Source: Hemileia vastatrix
Lineage: Eukaryota > Basidiomycota > Pucciniomycetes > Pucciniales > Zaghouaniaceae
NCBI GenBank assembly: GCA_030280995.1
Contig: JASXTE010000001.1
Location: forward strand, 3,408,001 to 3,472,000
Direction: 5' to 3'
DNA length: 64,000 bases
Part shown: positions 20,375 to 32,039 of the stretch, in pieces
How positions within the stretch are numbered: position 1 is the first letter of the stretch
Layout of the letters: each line of letters opens with the position of its first letter
Position numbers and translations under genes: made by a program
The notes under the pieces: generated by a model
Told to the model about the DNA's origin: nothing
The model's input: only the letters and a program-made list of their open reading frames with translations
The model's database searches: none

Positions 20375-23300
20375 ATAGGGCTGATCAGTCTAGTGATGTA
20401 ATATCTCCTCAGGAAGAAATCCCAGATTGCAGTATGTCAGCTCAAGTGGAGATATATCAAGTGGAATCTCAACTTTTTGTAGATAATATTACTTTATTAT
20501 GTCAATTTTCGTCAAATTACTTGTCTGGTTTCAGTTTTTCTTCAAGTTTTTCTCTCAAGTTTATTTCAAGTTCTGAAGATGCTTTAGGGAAAATTTTGTT
20601 GGAGAAGAAAAGTTTTGGAGTGGTGGCAAATGGGTCTAAAATTAAGTCCTCCCAATTTTGCACCGCTAGGGTTTCTTCTGCACCTTTCAAAAACATTACC
20701 ATGGCCACACATGTGAGCATTGGGGACACCCCTGGTTGTTTTTCTAGGAATAGCAAGAAACAATTTGACGAAAATCAAGAAAAAAAATCTCAAGATAAAT
20801 GAAAATCAACAAAAAATTATTTATGTAAAGATATTGTCAATAGGGCTGAGCCTACTTGGCATGCTGGTAACCTTCTGCATGAGGATAGACTGCCAACTTT
20901 TCATACTTTTGATTATTCTTTTCTTATTTCTAAAAATAAAAATCAAATTAAAAATTGTTTGCATAATGAAAAACTAGATAACAATATTTTTGAAAATTCT
21001 AATAATTCTGTTTCTAAAAACTTTAATAATTCTTTTTCAAAAAATAAATATAAAAATAAAACTGATAAAATTTCTTTATCAGATTCTAATAATTCTTTTT
21101 GTAAAAATTCTGTTACTCTTAATTCTGATGAAGATGAAGATTCTGTTGATGAAAGGAGCTCAATTCCTCAAGTACATGTGGAAGTGGAAGTGGCAAAATA
21201 TAAGAGGGTTGCTGTGAAAGTTAAACCAATCAATGAAGCGCTGCCAACTGGATTGAATCCGCCGTTGAAGAGACCACTTTTGTCAAGAGATCAATATGAA
21301 ACTCCCTTAAGAGAGAATCCACCTGAATTTTTTGAAACGTCAAGAATTACTTTTGATAGGATTGGTGTTGTAAATTTTGGGCCAGATGGTTGGTTATCTG
21401 GTGAGGAGATGAATTTGTTTCTGGATGTGATGGTGTTGAGGGAGAAGGCTATTGAATTTGTGGAAGAAGAGAGGGGTGTTTTAAAGCATTCTTATGGTGA
21501 ACCTTACAAGATTCCAGTTTTTTTTCATGAACCTTGGCAACTCAAGCCAATTCCGATTCCTGCTGCTCTTAAAGATGATTATATTGAAGTTGTTAGGGAA
21601 AGGATTAGGACTGGACTTTATGAACAATTGTCATCAAGTTATTCAAGTCCAGTTTTTTGTATCAAGTAGCCTAATGTAAAGCTTAGAGTGGTTCATGATC
21701 TTAGGGAATTTAATAGGGTGACTATAAAAGATGCTGGTATTCCTCCAAGTGCAGAGGAATTTGTTGATGCTTTTTCTGGAAGGATATGTTATGGTTTGGG
21801 TGATATTATTGGGGGCTATGATGAAAGAGAATTACATCTGGATTCAAGACCTCTGACAACTTTTGATACTCCTCTTGGATGGTTACAGCTGACTAGATTA
21901 CCTCAAGGTGCTACTAATTCTGTTGCTGTTTATCAAGCACAAATGGCTTGGATTCTTCAAGATGAAATTCCACAGTATGCTGGTATATTTATTGATGATG
22001 GTGGATTTAAATGTCCTTCAACTGATTATGATAATGATGTGTTGGAGGAGAATCCAGGTATTAGGAGGTTTATTTGGGAGTATGCAGTAACTTTGGAAAG
22101 GATGTTGTTTAGGATTGAAGAAGCTGGTTTAACTATTTCCGGTTCTAAATCTTTTTGTTATGTTCCAGCTTTAGAGATTCTTGGTCATGTGGTGTGTAGG
22201 GAAGGCCAAATTATGTCAAAGAAGAAAGTCAACAAAATTCAATCTTGGCTGAGACCTAGAAACACTACTGAAGTTAAAGGATTTTTGGGAGTATGTGTTT
22301 ATGTTAGGATGTTTATTAGGGATTTCTCATTATTGGCTGCTCCATTGAGAAGGTTAACTAGGAAGGATGCTGATTGGGATTGGGATGAAGCTTGTGAAGA
22401 AGCTTTTGTTAAGTTGAAGAAGGTGGTTGGTGGAGATATTATTCTTCATAAGTTGGATTATGGTGAAGGAGCTGGTAGGATTTATTTAGCTGTTGATTCT
22501 AGTCAGCTGACGGCTGGTGCAGTGCTTTCTCAGATGGATAAGGATGGTTATATTAGACCAGTTAGGTATGAATCTGTAGTTTTTACTGAGGTGGAATCAA
22601 GATATTCACAACCAAAGTTGGAACTCTGTGGTGTGGCAAAAATTTTAAAAGAAACTTCAAAATATCTTATGGGGACAACATTTTGAACTTCAAGTGGATG
22701 CTAAATCTTTAATTCAGATGATTAATTCACCTAGTTTACCTAATGCTCCAATGAATAGGTGGGTAGCTTTTATTCAACATTTTTCATTTGATTTAGTGCA
22801 CAGGCCTGGAAAATCTTTCACTATGCCTGATGGATTGTCAAGAAGACCACCTACAGTAGATGATTCCGATTCATAAGAGTTTGATGAAGATATACCTATA
22901 ATCAAGGCCAGTACCAAGGATGCTGAGGACTTTCAATACCTCTCCCATGAGGTTAAACTGGCTAGTTCTATTTTTGTTGAATTTGATGAAGTTGATGATC
23001 TAGTTGATCATGAGGTTTTTTTAGATGAGGATGGTGTGGTTGTTTGGGATCTGAAGGAGGATAGTGGTAGCATGGAAAAATGTTTGAATGAGGTGGATTA
23101 TGTGAATTTCAGCAAACAGCCGAATTCTCAGAGAATGATTGCTCATTCACAAGTGGGAGATATTGGGGACAGGGAGGTTCCTTTGGATTTTATATTATTG
23201 GATTTTTCTAATGAAATTTGGTGCCAGACTAAGTTTTATTTTTTAATGGTGAAATATTTGTTGTCTCTGGGAAAACCAGAAGAATGTGATGAAGATGAAT

Positions 23301-25593
23301 GGGTGGCTATCAAAAAGAAGTCACCTGGTTTTTATTTGTCTGGTAGAAGGTTGATGAAAAGAAGACATCCAAATCCTCAAGTTGTTGTATCTCAAAGAAA
23401 AGGTCAAGAATTGGTGATGAAATCTCTTCATGAAGATTTAGGGCATAGGGGCTTTGGAGAAACTTATAAGCAGATTGCTGATATATTTTGGTGGCCTGGA
23501 ATGAAGATAGCTGTTAGATCTTGGGTTCAGTCATGTGAAGAATGTCAGAGAAGAAGTTATTTAAGGCCAAAAGAACCTGGAAATGCTACTGGTAAAAATA
23601 CTATCTTTGGACGGGTTAGTTTGGATGCTGTTCACATCAAGGAAGGTAAATATAAGTACTTGATTGTGGCAAGGGATGATTTGTCTGGTTGGGTTGAGGC
23701 TGTCCCTCTTATTAGTTTATTTGCTAAAAATGTAGCAGAATTTTTGATGAAGGAATGGGTGTATAGGTATGGTGTTATGAAGTTGGTAACTGTTGATGGT
23801 GGCTCCAAGTCTGGTGCAGACTTCAAGGAAGCTGTTTTGAAAATTGGCTCAAAGGTTAGGGTGGCGACCCCATATTATCCTGAAGCAGAAGGAATGGTTG
23901 AAAGGGGGCATCAATTTATAAAGGATTCTCTGGTTAAAATGTGTGGAAAAAGTGCTGAAAAGTGGAGGCATTATTTACCCCTTGTTTTATTTGCTGACAG
24001 GACTACCACCAAGAAGACAACTGGTTATTCTCCTTATGAATTAGTTTTTGGTCAAAAAGCTGTTCTACCAGTTGATCTTGAAGCTGGATCTTATCTTGGT
24101 TTTGATTGGGATGTAGTCAAAACTACTGAAGATTTGCTCTGTGCTAGAATGCAACAGTTAGAAAAGAAGGAAGAATATTTGGAGAAGGCATACAATAGGA
24201 TGATCAAGATCAGGGATCAGTCTGTCAGGTATTGGGATCAAAGGTTGGCTCATAGACTCAGGAAGCCTTTGAGGCCTGGTGATATGGTGTTGGTGTATAA
24301 TAGGAGTTTGGAAAGTCAGTGGGGGAAAAAGTTTGCTGATAGATGGAATGGACCATATAGGATTAGAGAACAGGTTTCTGGTGGTTCATATGTTTTGGAA
24401 GAACTGGATGGTGTGGTGGCCTAAAGTTTAGTATGGCACCTAAGTACGTAAATGGAGTTATTACGGCGTGCAAGATTGGCGTTATTATTTTTTATAAAAG
24501 GGTTTTATTTAATTTATTGGAGTTTAAAATATGAAGAAATTGGTCACAAGCGAATGCCTACACAAATACAATTTATTTTACGGAGAAAACTTATTATTAT
24601 GGTCTGAAAAATTTATAAGTATCAAGTCAAGTCACTCAAGAACCTTGGGAAATTTTCCCAGAATTTTTACTATTTTTCTTATATTTTTAAATGAATTTTA
24701 AAGTTTTATAGAAATATTTACTTTTTCAAAAATTACTTAACTTTTATGAATTTTCACGGGGTAATTAGAGCTGCGCAGACTACGAAAATTAGGTTGGAAT
24801 GTAAAGGGGAAGTAGCTCTATTATGTGTAATTTTTCTAGATTTTTTATTATAGTTTTAAGGTTCTAATTGAGTCCCGAAGTCCGGACGGACTCCGTACGG
24901 ACTCCGTACGGGCTCCGGATTGACTCTGGAAGAGCTCTGGAGGGGAAAACTTAGGCACGTGACTAGGAATACTTAAGCGCATCTCAAACTCAAAATTGAG
25001 GGGGGGACACATCATACAGCTTAATCATTAACCACCACGGTCTCATTTTTTTATTACTCAACAAATTAAATAAATTTGTAATACCCTTATAACTTTATTT
25101 TTATATATAACATTTTAGAAATACTACTCAACAATTTAAATCACACTTCATACAGGGTATCTATAGAAAGGTCTTCATTGCTGGGACTTGATTATTGCTG
25201 TCTCATAAAAATTCAAATTATTATAAAAACATAAAAGTCAATCTTTTCAGATCTTTCACTGGTACACCTTAATTGTTGTTATCAGTATTTCTTTATCAAC
25301 AGCCACTTTCTTTAAATCTCAATAAGCGTTAAATATTTTAGAGTTTCATTATTATTTTTATCAATCAGATCCAAGTAGACTGGTTAGCTTAGTGATTTAG
25401 AATTCCCATTTTGTTATTTTTATTGGAAGGACGGGGTTTTCAGCTAAATCCACATATCTCCTCCGGATTCTGCTTACAGCAAGGCAACTGTAAGAGTTTA
25501 CCTTACCATAATGGTTTTGTCTTAAAGAAGAGGGTAGCTGCTGATCAAGTGAAGAAGTTTTACCCTTGGGGCACAAAGAGTGCTGAAGTTTGA
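20363..25593 (+). pseudogene. pol: E2 pol, broken by stops, a frameshift and a solo LTR
   Basis: The pol frame aligns with E1 from the linker through reverse transcriptase (catalytic F-I-D-D at about 21988-21999), RNase H and integrase (zinc residues in H-E-D-L-G-H and C-E-E-C; core with V-D-G-G and P-E-A-E-G). Lesions are TGA 20800-20802, TAG 21667-21669, a one-base insertion near 22648 in an A run, TAA 22874-22876 and TGA 25591-25593. The coding sequence is also split at 24411 by a solo LTR and resumes at 25515 with V-L-K-K-R. The tail keeps the L-R-N-E-D-K-L hairpin motif after the last stop. The integrase V-D-G-G is followed by S-K-S where E1 has P-E-F, a possible further loss. Confidence 0.9.
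24412..25510 (+). repeat. Solo LTR of the E1 family inside E2 integrase
   Basis: 1099 bp starting TGTGGTGGCC and ending TTACCATA, matching the E1 LTRs over the full length. It is flanked by a perfect 4-bp duplication ATGG (24408-24411 and 25511-25514). No internal element sequence is left, so recombination between two LTRs has removed it. This insertion postdates E2. Confidence 0.95.
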
Positions 25594-26720
25594 CTCCGAA
25601 ATGAGGATAAACTACAACATCAATCTTTTAGGAAATCTCACAGTCTTTCGAAAAATCAATCATTACTTCAATTTTAAAATTTTATTATGTGGTTAAAATA
25701 TGAGGGGGAAACAAATTTTGTTAGGAGTGTTCACAGGGGAACCTTCTAGATTTTATATTGGCAAGTTTGGGGGTAATTGATGAGTTGGCAGCTCAATTCA
25801 CAATTACCCCATAATGTTTGTTTCCAACCCTTATCTGTTTCTAGTTGAATCCTGGCTTTGTTTTTTGTTATATAGGTAGTCCTCTATGACTATAAACTGG
25901 AACCTTACGTCAACACAGCACAATCCTTTGGAAGTCTGGATTCAAGAATTTTGTTTTGTTTCATTTTTTTTTGTATTGGGGTGGATGATCACTTGTGGTC
26001 TCCAATCAATTTTACAAATTGGAGGGAGCCCACCCAGTGATCATTAGTTTGTTTTCTTGATTTTAATTAAATTATCATTTTTCAAATCTTCAAATTTAAA
26101 AAAAAAAAAATTCAAAATTTAATTTTCAAAAAAAAAAAAAAAAATTATTATTTTCAAAAATAATTTGTTTTCAAAGATTTCATTTTATGTTATATTTTTA
26201 ATTTTGCTTTCCTGTGTATCCACAATCAAGGTGCACTTGGATGTGGGTATGATTTCAGGGGTTCGGCTCATCCAAATGGCTGGGGGACATCTTTTTTTTT
26301 TACTTATCTTTAATTTTATTTATCCTTTTCTTTTATTATATATTTATTTTATTTATTCTGCTAGTCCATCAATACTTAAAACTGAAATTCTTTTCAAGAT
26401 CATTTATGATTGGTCCTAAACTTCAAGACTGTGGAAAACTGAAGATGTCAATAAAACTAGGAATTATAATGGTCAAGATTTGAGGAGGATTTCTTTTAGT
26501 TAGAAGTGTTCATTGGGGAACCTTCTAGATTTTATATTGGAAAGTTGGGGGTAATTGATGAGTTGGCAACTCTATACACAATTACCCCACAAAGTTCATT
26601 TATATGCTGTATTGTTTATAGATTGATCTCTAGCATTGGTTTTGTGATGCAGGTGGAAGTCCTCTAAGACTATAAACTGGTGATTTTTGCGCTTGATGAC
26701 TCAAGAAAATTCAAGTGGAG
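25594..26720 (+). other. E2 3' noncoding region with repeated hairpins
   Basis: No gene was seen. Two copies of a roughly 100-bp module (about 25718-25815 and 26499-26595) each contain a GGGGTAATTG/CAATTACCCC hairpin, and each is followed by a motif ending TAAACTGG (25878-25900 and 26658-26680). Matching sequence around 26215-26290 shares TGGATGTGGGTATGATTT with the E1 3' region in reverse. Confidence 0.8.
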
Positions 26721-27015
26721 GTCTTTTTTGGAAATTGGAGGACCTCATGGCGATGTCCAGATCATTACAGTTCTGGCTCAGTGGAGATTAAAGCCCACTC
26801 TCTAAATTTTCTTTTCTGTAGTTGGTGATTTTGGAAATTGGAGGACCTCATGGCAATGTCCAGATCATTGCAGTTCTGGCTCAGTGGAGATGAAAGCCCA
26901 CTCTCTTAAATTTCTTTTTTTTGGATGTGAATGGTAGAGTAGTTTGGAGGACCTCATGGCGGTGTCTAGATCATTGCAGTTCTAGCTCAGTAGGGTTTAA
27001 AGCCTACTCTTTAAT
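26721..27015 (+). repeat. Triplicated block in the E2 3' region
   Basis: Three copies of about 110 bp contain GGAGGACCTCATGGC and AGTTCTGGCTCAGTGG. Copies one and two are close; the third is more diverged. E1 has related copies at about 3985-4080 in the opposite orientation, so the array is a family feature. Confidence 0.8.
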
Positions 27016-27132
27016 ACTCAGCGGATTGAATCATCAAAAATCAAGTGGAGTCAAATTTAGAAGCAAAATTTTTATTGAAATGATGGTGGAAAAGTTTTTT
27101 GTGTGATTCAGAATGGAATGGGGACATTCCAT

Positions 27133-27145
27133 ATTGGAGGGAGGA
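27133..27145 (+). other. Polypurine tract of E2
   Basis: ATTGGAGGGAGGA directly precedes the 3' LTR, identical to the tract of E1. It is the expected primer for plus-strand DNA. Confidence 0.9.
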
Positions 27146-28564
27146 TGTGGCATTCCAAATCTGGGTAGGCTACTTAGGTGAAAATTTGATTGGACCTTGG
27201 TTGGAAGAAAATCATGGTGTTAGCGGGTGTTAATTTTTTTGAAGGGAGTTAACTAGAGTTTTTTTTGGGTGGATTTATGGTGATTTTTGGAGGATTTATG
27301 GTGATTTTTTGGAGGATTTATGGTGTTTTGGAATGAATATATGTTGGTATTCCTATTGTTATTTGATGGTTTCATGGATTGGGTATTGGTTTTACTGGAT
27401 TTTCTAGGGCTCTCTTGGTATTTTTGGTGGATGCAGTGTGCTCATGGAGTAGCCATTTTTTTCCGGTTCGCTCCGGTGATTTTCCGGTGCAAAAGCAAAG
27501 TGTACTGGAAAAATTCTGTCATTGTGGAAAAGTTTGGTTATGGTAAAAAGATTAACTCACTCTGGCCAAATTAGCTCATTATGGAAAAAAGAGCACATTT
27601 TGGCAAAATTTGCTCACAATGGGAAAGTCTGATCACCAGTGCAAAGTTTGGTCACTGCAGAAAAGTCTGGGCACTGTGGTAAAGTTTGGTCACTGTAGGA
27701 AAGTCTGATCACCAGTGCAAAGTTTGGTCACTGCAGAAAAGTCTGGGCACTGTGGTAAAGTTTGGTCACTGTAGAAAAGTCTGATCACCAGTGCAAAGTT
27801 TGGTCACTGCAGAAAAGTTTGGCTATTGTGGCAAAATTTGGTTAGAATTTATCATGCTTGTTAGATCAATAGTTTATTGTAGATCCTATGAATTTAGGGT
27901 ATTTTTGGAAAGGTCTGGAGGAGGAGAATCAGATAGAAGGAAGGGGAATCTTAGTCTTCTACATGTTTTTTGTCTTTTAGTTTCAATAATAAGGGTCTTT
28001 TTTGTTAATTAACAATTTTTAACATATAACTACAATTATAATAAAAAATATCAACATATAGGGTACCATTGGATAGCTCTCATCCTTGGTGACTCAAATT
28101 TATTTCTTTTCTTATAAAATTTATAAAATAAAAATATAATAAAGAACACTCTTTAATTTTGGTGGGAAACTGGGTAAATCTGGGGCAGACCTTTAATAAG
28201 GCACCTTTGAACAGATCATCCCAAGGGTAGTTTCTAGGGCACTTTAATGTACTTTTCAGTCTCTGTGGAAAGTGTTGTGGCTTGTTCTAAGTATTTGCTG
28301 TGACTTGTATCAGTGTAATCTGGTATAAGGTTTTTGTTTTGGGGGTGTAATCATTTATTGCACTTATTTTTTTTCTATATTATAGGTTTCCAACACTTTC
28401 AAAATCTTTCTCTCAGATTTTCAACTTATCCAACTCTTCAAGAAGATCTTCAAGCTTAGTTAATTGAATCTTAAATTTACTTAGAGGGACAGGGATTTCT
28501 TTTTGTTTTTCCAACTCCCTTGGATTCTGCCTGCAGCAAGGCGACTGTAGGAGTCTACTCTACA
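27146..28564 (+). repeat. 3' LTR of E2
   Basis: 1419 bp, the partner of 16193-17622, differing at scattered sites. It includes the 76-bp tandem array at 27627-27832. Confidence 0.93.
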
Positions 28565-28568
28565 ACGG

Positions 28569-28700
28569 CCTGTGAATCGATGGAATAATTTTGTGTCGAA
28601 AGAACGGCTACACAAGGTCCTCCCCAGAAATGCGAGTTTTGCCGCTATAATTTATTATATATATATATTATTTATTCTCTTTGATAATTATCCTTCCTAA
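28569..28700 (+). pseudogene. 3' half of the small gene split by E2
   Basis: Directly after the right flank ACGG the frame continues from 16192 with P-V-N-R-W-N-N-F-V-S and ends at TAA 28698-28700. The two halves together would make 66 codons unless further exons follow. The last codons run into an AT dinucleotide stretch, so the true exon may end earlier. No family was recognised. Confidence 0.45.
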
Positions 28701-29704
28701 AACTTCCCTCCCCTATTTTGTGCTTCACAAATGGTTCCCCTCACACATTCTCTCACTCTCTTAAATTTAGTGCTACTCTCCCCAGTCCTCTCCCCTCACC
28801 ACCCCTTGTATGCCCCTTCTCCACCCCTCTCCCTACCACCTAACCTCATCTAAATCAATTTGTTACAAAAATTACCCCTTTTGATCCCTTATTCACCCTT
28901 ATATATCTCAAATCACTATGAATAACTTTTACTGATCTCCTTCTCACCCCTTTTCCTCTATATGGAAAAAGGGGTGAATTGACAAGCCAAAGAGGTTGGG
29001 TGAGCAGCAAAATTATCAAGATTATTTTGAGGTTAAATGGTTGGGATGGGGAGCAAGAAGGTTGGATTTGGAAGCAAGAGGTCTAGGTTATCTTTAAAAG
29101 GGCTTGGTGGGTTAAAGGGTGGGAGGTGAAAGAGGTGGGGTGAGGTAGGGAGGAGTGAGAAAGGGGTGAGTATAGATGAGGAGGGAAGCAAGAGTAGTGG
29201 GGAGGTGAGGGGTGAGGAGTATGGAAACTTACTCATGAATGCTCAATACTTCAGTAAAATCCTTGGGATTTTTATCAAAAGAAGAGATATGGAAATGAAG
29301 TCAGAAGGAATACAAAGGCAAAGAAAGGCATTTATAGAGCTTAAAAGGATGTGAAACAAGGTGGAAGAAAACTAAAGGTGGACTCTATCTTTTGGCTGAT
29401 GAACAGAGTTCACCCTTTCTGATTTCAGCACTCATTTTCCACAATCAAAAACAACATGTAAAAGTTTTTTATTTCTATTTGAACCCCTTAATACATACAA
29501 GCTATTGGTTTATTCAATTTTTGTAATAAGTACCAAACATTGAGACTGAAGATATACAGGAGTGTAAAAACTAGGAATTAAATACTATTTTGATTTTTCA
29601 CAAAGTCTTTTAAAGAAAGTTTATTAAGAATATACATAAAATAGAAAACCAATAAAATGGATAAAAGTTTGAAATAAGTTGTGAAAAGTAAAAAAGCCTA
29701 TATT
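28701..29704. other. Intergenic, strand-biased, no gene seen
   Basis: 28740-28860 is C-rich and 29030-29250 is G/A-rich, with many GGTGAG and GGAGGTG words. Open frames on either strand are low-complexity by-products of this bias. The ATT duplication of the Harbinger element closes the stretch at 29702-29704. Confidence 0.6.
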
Positions 29705-29738
29705 AGGGGGTGTCAGTTATGACCTCAAATCAGCACTT
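29705..29738 (+). repeat. Left terminal inverted repeat of the Harbinger element
   Basis: AGGGGGTGTCAGTT (29705-29718), then a subterminal AAATCAGCACTT (29727-29738). The subterminal word recurs at the right end and is a candidate transposase or Myb-like protein binding site. Confidence 0.88.
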
Positions 29739-29965
29739 TTTTCCCGTTTTTTTTCACAACCACATGTTGGCCACAAAACATCCCTTCCTTTCTTACCCCA
29801 TCCCTGTCACATGTGGCACACTGACCTTCCTTGCTACCTACCCATCAATCCTCAGCACACACCCCTTCCTGACATTTTCAACATTTTGACCAGGCCTGTT
29901 TACATTCTTTTTTACTTATTTCTTCTACCTCTCAATCTTTTTTCTTGTTATCTGACAGTTTCATA

Positions 29966-31278
29966 ATGCCTCCCAGACATTCTATATCTCAAAGGTAACT
30001 CAAAAATCTGCTTCGTCACAAAAGTCTCCTTGTAAAGCAAGCCCTACACCTGAAAAATCAAAGTCAGGTTCAGGTTAGCTTAAAAAGGATGATTATCTCA
30101 TCATAATCAACTTCCTTAAAATAAAATCAAATTTTGAAGCATGTTTTGGATGTGAAAAGTCCACTTGTGTTGGACGTCCACCTTCTTCAAAGGTTAATGG
30201 CTACTTATTGATGGCCAATGAAGTAAGGAAGAAAACAAGGGGAGAATTGATATCAATCCTAAACAAATGAAGGAGAGATTTAAGAGTTACCAATCAAAAT
30301 ATAAAAAGGCTCATAATGCTGCAAATGAAACTGGCTTTAGTATTGACAATGATGATTTGGAGATTGGAATTACTACTGTTTCCGAAAATCTCAATGTCAT
30401 GTGTCCTTTCTATGAGGAAATGGATAATCTTTTTGGCTCCCGAGTTGATGTAAACCCTTGGTTTCTACACAATACTACTAAGGATATACCCTCTGGATCT
30501 CAACCATCAATTAATCCTCCTGAAATACCTGTACATCAACAGTATCAATCCCCTCCACCTTCTAACCATAGTTCAGCTGAAGATGATCCCAACTATCAAG
30601 CAGAACAATTATATTGCAGCAGATCTGAATCCTCAGAGGCCCAAAATTTAAATTTATGTTTACTTTTTATTTTTTCTTCAATTCTTCTCTGAATTTCTCT
30701 TTCATTCTAGTCTCCTCCTACTCAAACTCAGTCTCCATTAAATAATCTCAATTCTGGAAATGTGAATCCCACTTTAGAAGCTGCTTTAGATGAACTTCCT
30801 GAAGCCTCTTGTTCAAACTCCAAACTAAAGCTTCGAGCCTCAACTTCAATGAACTTGAACCATCTATTAAAACGTGGTAATACTTCAACAAGCTCATTTG
30901 GCTCCCTTGAGGATTATTTTGAAAAAAAAGATATAAGTAAGATTAGTTTACTATATATCTTAATCATTAACTCATTTATTTATTTATTTCAATTTAATTT
31001 TCTCAGCAAAATCAACTATTGAAAAAAATGCCCTTGACTTTAAGAAGATGAAGTTTGATCATATGCTAAGGAAGGATCAGCAAGCCTTAGATTTGGAAGA
31101 AAAAAAATTTGAGGCAGAGCAGATGGAAAGAGTAAATGACCGTCAATTTCAAAGAGAAATGGCTACTTGTGAATCGGAAAAACAAGAGAGTTTTAAAAAA
31201 AAAGATTTCATTATGGAATGTGTAAAAAATGGCCAATCTTATGAGGACATTAAAAAATTACTTGACCTTTTCAATTGA
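29966..31278 (+). pseudogene. Myb/SANT-like partner protein of the Harbinger transposase
   Basis: A plus-strand, multi-exon gene. The first recognisable part (about 30130-30250) has V-G-R-P and L-M-A-N-E-V-R-K-K, then a one-base loss near 30245 before I-N-P-K-Q-M-K-E-R-F and S-K-Y-K-K-A. This order is typical of the trihelix Myb/SANT-like proteins linked to PIF/Harbinger transposases in rusts. After a Pro/Ser linker, an intron probably ends at 30710, another spans 30937-31006 (GTAAGA to CTCAG), and the last exon (31007-31278) encodes a charged coiled coil. The donor of the first intron does not keep the frame, so there is a second lesion or a misread site. The known role of the family is DNA binding and nuclear import of the transposase. 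Confidence 0.7.
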
Positions 31279-32039
31279 TAAATTTTTTCTCTAGTTAATT
31301 TAATTTTGTTTGATTTCTTTTTTGGTAATATTTTCTTATATGCTGACTTATAAAAAGTCTTGAATATAGTACGTTATTTTTGAAAAAATTTTGAAAATAT
31401 CATACAATTTTTCTATCTTTACATTCAAGTCAATAAGTTTGCTTATACTTTTATTTTGACAAAAATTTGAAATTATAATAAATATTTTCTATCCTTACTT
31501 TCAAGTCAATAAGTTTGCTTTTCTAAATACTTTTAAGTCAATAAAATTCAATATCTCTTTTTAAAATTTGGCAATACCCTCCCCTGCATTTTATTGAAAC
31601 AAGGGGTGGGTACCACCAAATTTTTCTAAGTCATCAATTTCACATGTCATATTTAAAAAATTGGCAATACACTCCCCTGCATTATATTGAAGTAAAGGGT
31701 GAAAGTCATAATTACATAAATTAATTAATATATAAATAAGATATGTCAAATTTACTACTTTTAAAGTAATGACAATTCCTCATGCCAAAATGCAGATCAA
31801 GTCTAGAAACTAGGTTTAGGACTTTCCACAGGTATAGGCTAGAGGAACCCCATGAAACAAATTAATGTTATCATGATTACCTTTTATACAACACATGGTC
31901 ATTGGCCCATTACTTTAATTTCATAAATTGAAATATCATATTTATTTATTAAAAATTTATGGAAGAATATTAAATATTTGGTGACTCAACAAATCCCCAT
32001 ACTTTTTAGATCTACCTAAAGAATTTTTAAATTTATTAC
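31279..32039. other. Spacer inside the Harbinger element, with short direct repeats
   Basis: No gene was seen. TTGGCAATACMCTCCCCTGC occurs near 31568 and again near 31661, and CAAGTCAATAAGTTTGCTT occurs near 31425 and 31503. The stretch separates the convergent Myb-like and dioxygenase genes and could hold both transcription ends. Confidence 0.6.

Larger units (their letters stand above)
16193..28564 (+). mobile_element. E2: Ty3/gypsy LTR retrotransposon related to E1, with nested solo LTR
   Basis: Plus strand: 5' LTR (16193-17622), decayed primer site, hairpin-rich leader, gag-protease, slippery site, pol, 3' noncoding part, polypurine tract and 3' LTR (27146-28564). Gag and pol proteins align with E1 throughout, but the 1.4-kb LTRs are unrelated apart from the TGTGG start. 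The flanks are ATGG (left) and ACGG (right), an imperfect 4-bp duplication. Gag has a one-base deletion, pol has several stops and one frameshift, and a solo LTR of E1 type sits in the integrase tail (24412-25510). Coding-strand codons are strongly T-ending and nearly free of CG, unlike E1. Confidence 0.92.

Noticed and set aside
20800..22876. E2 stop codons as programmed read-through
   Set aside because: They are scattered, differ in type, fall at places where E1 has sense codons, and occur with indels, so decay is the simpler reading.
29033..29354. Open frames in the purine-rich stretch before the Harbinger element
   Set aside because: Strand-biased low-complexity sequence without motifs; antisense frame is Ser/Pro/Leu only.
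29702..29705. TTA as the Harbinger target duplication
   Set aside because: TTA is at the left edge but is not directly at the right edge; ATT with the element starting at A fits both ends and also the MITE.
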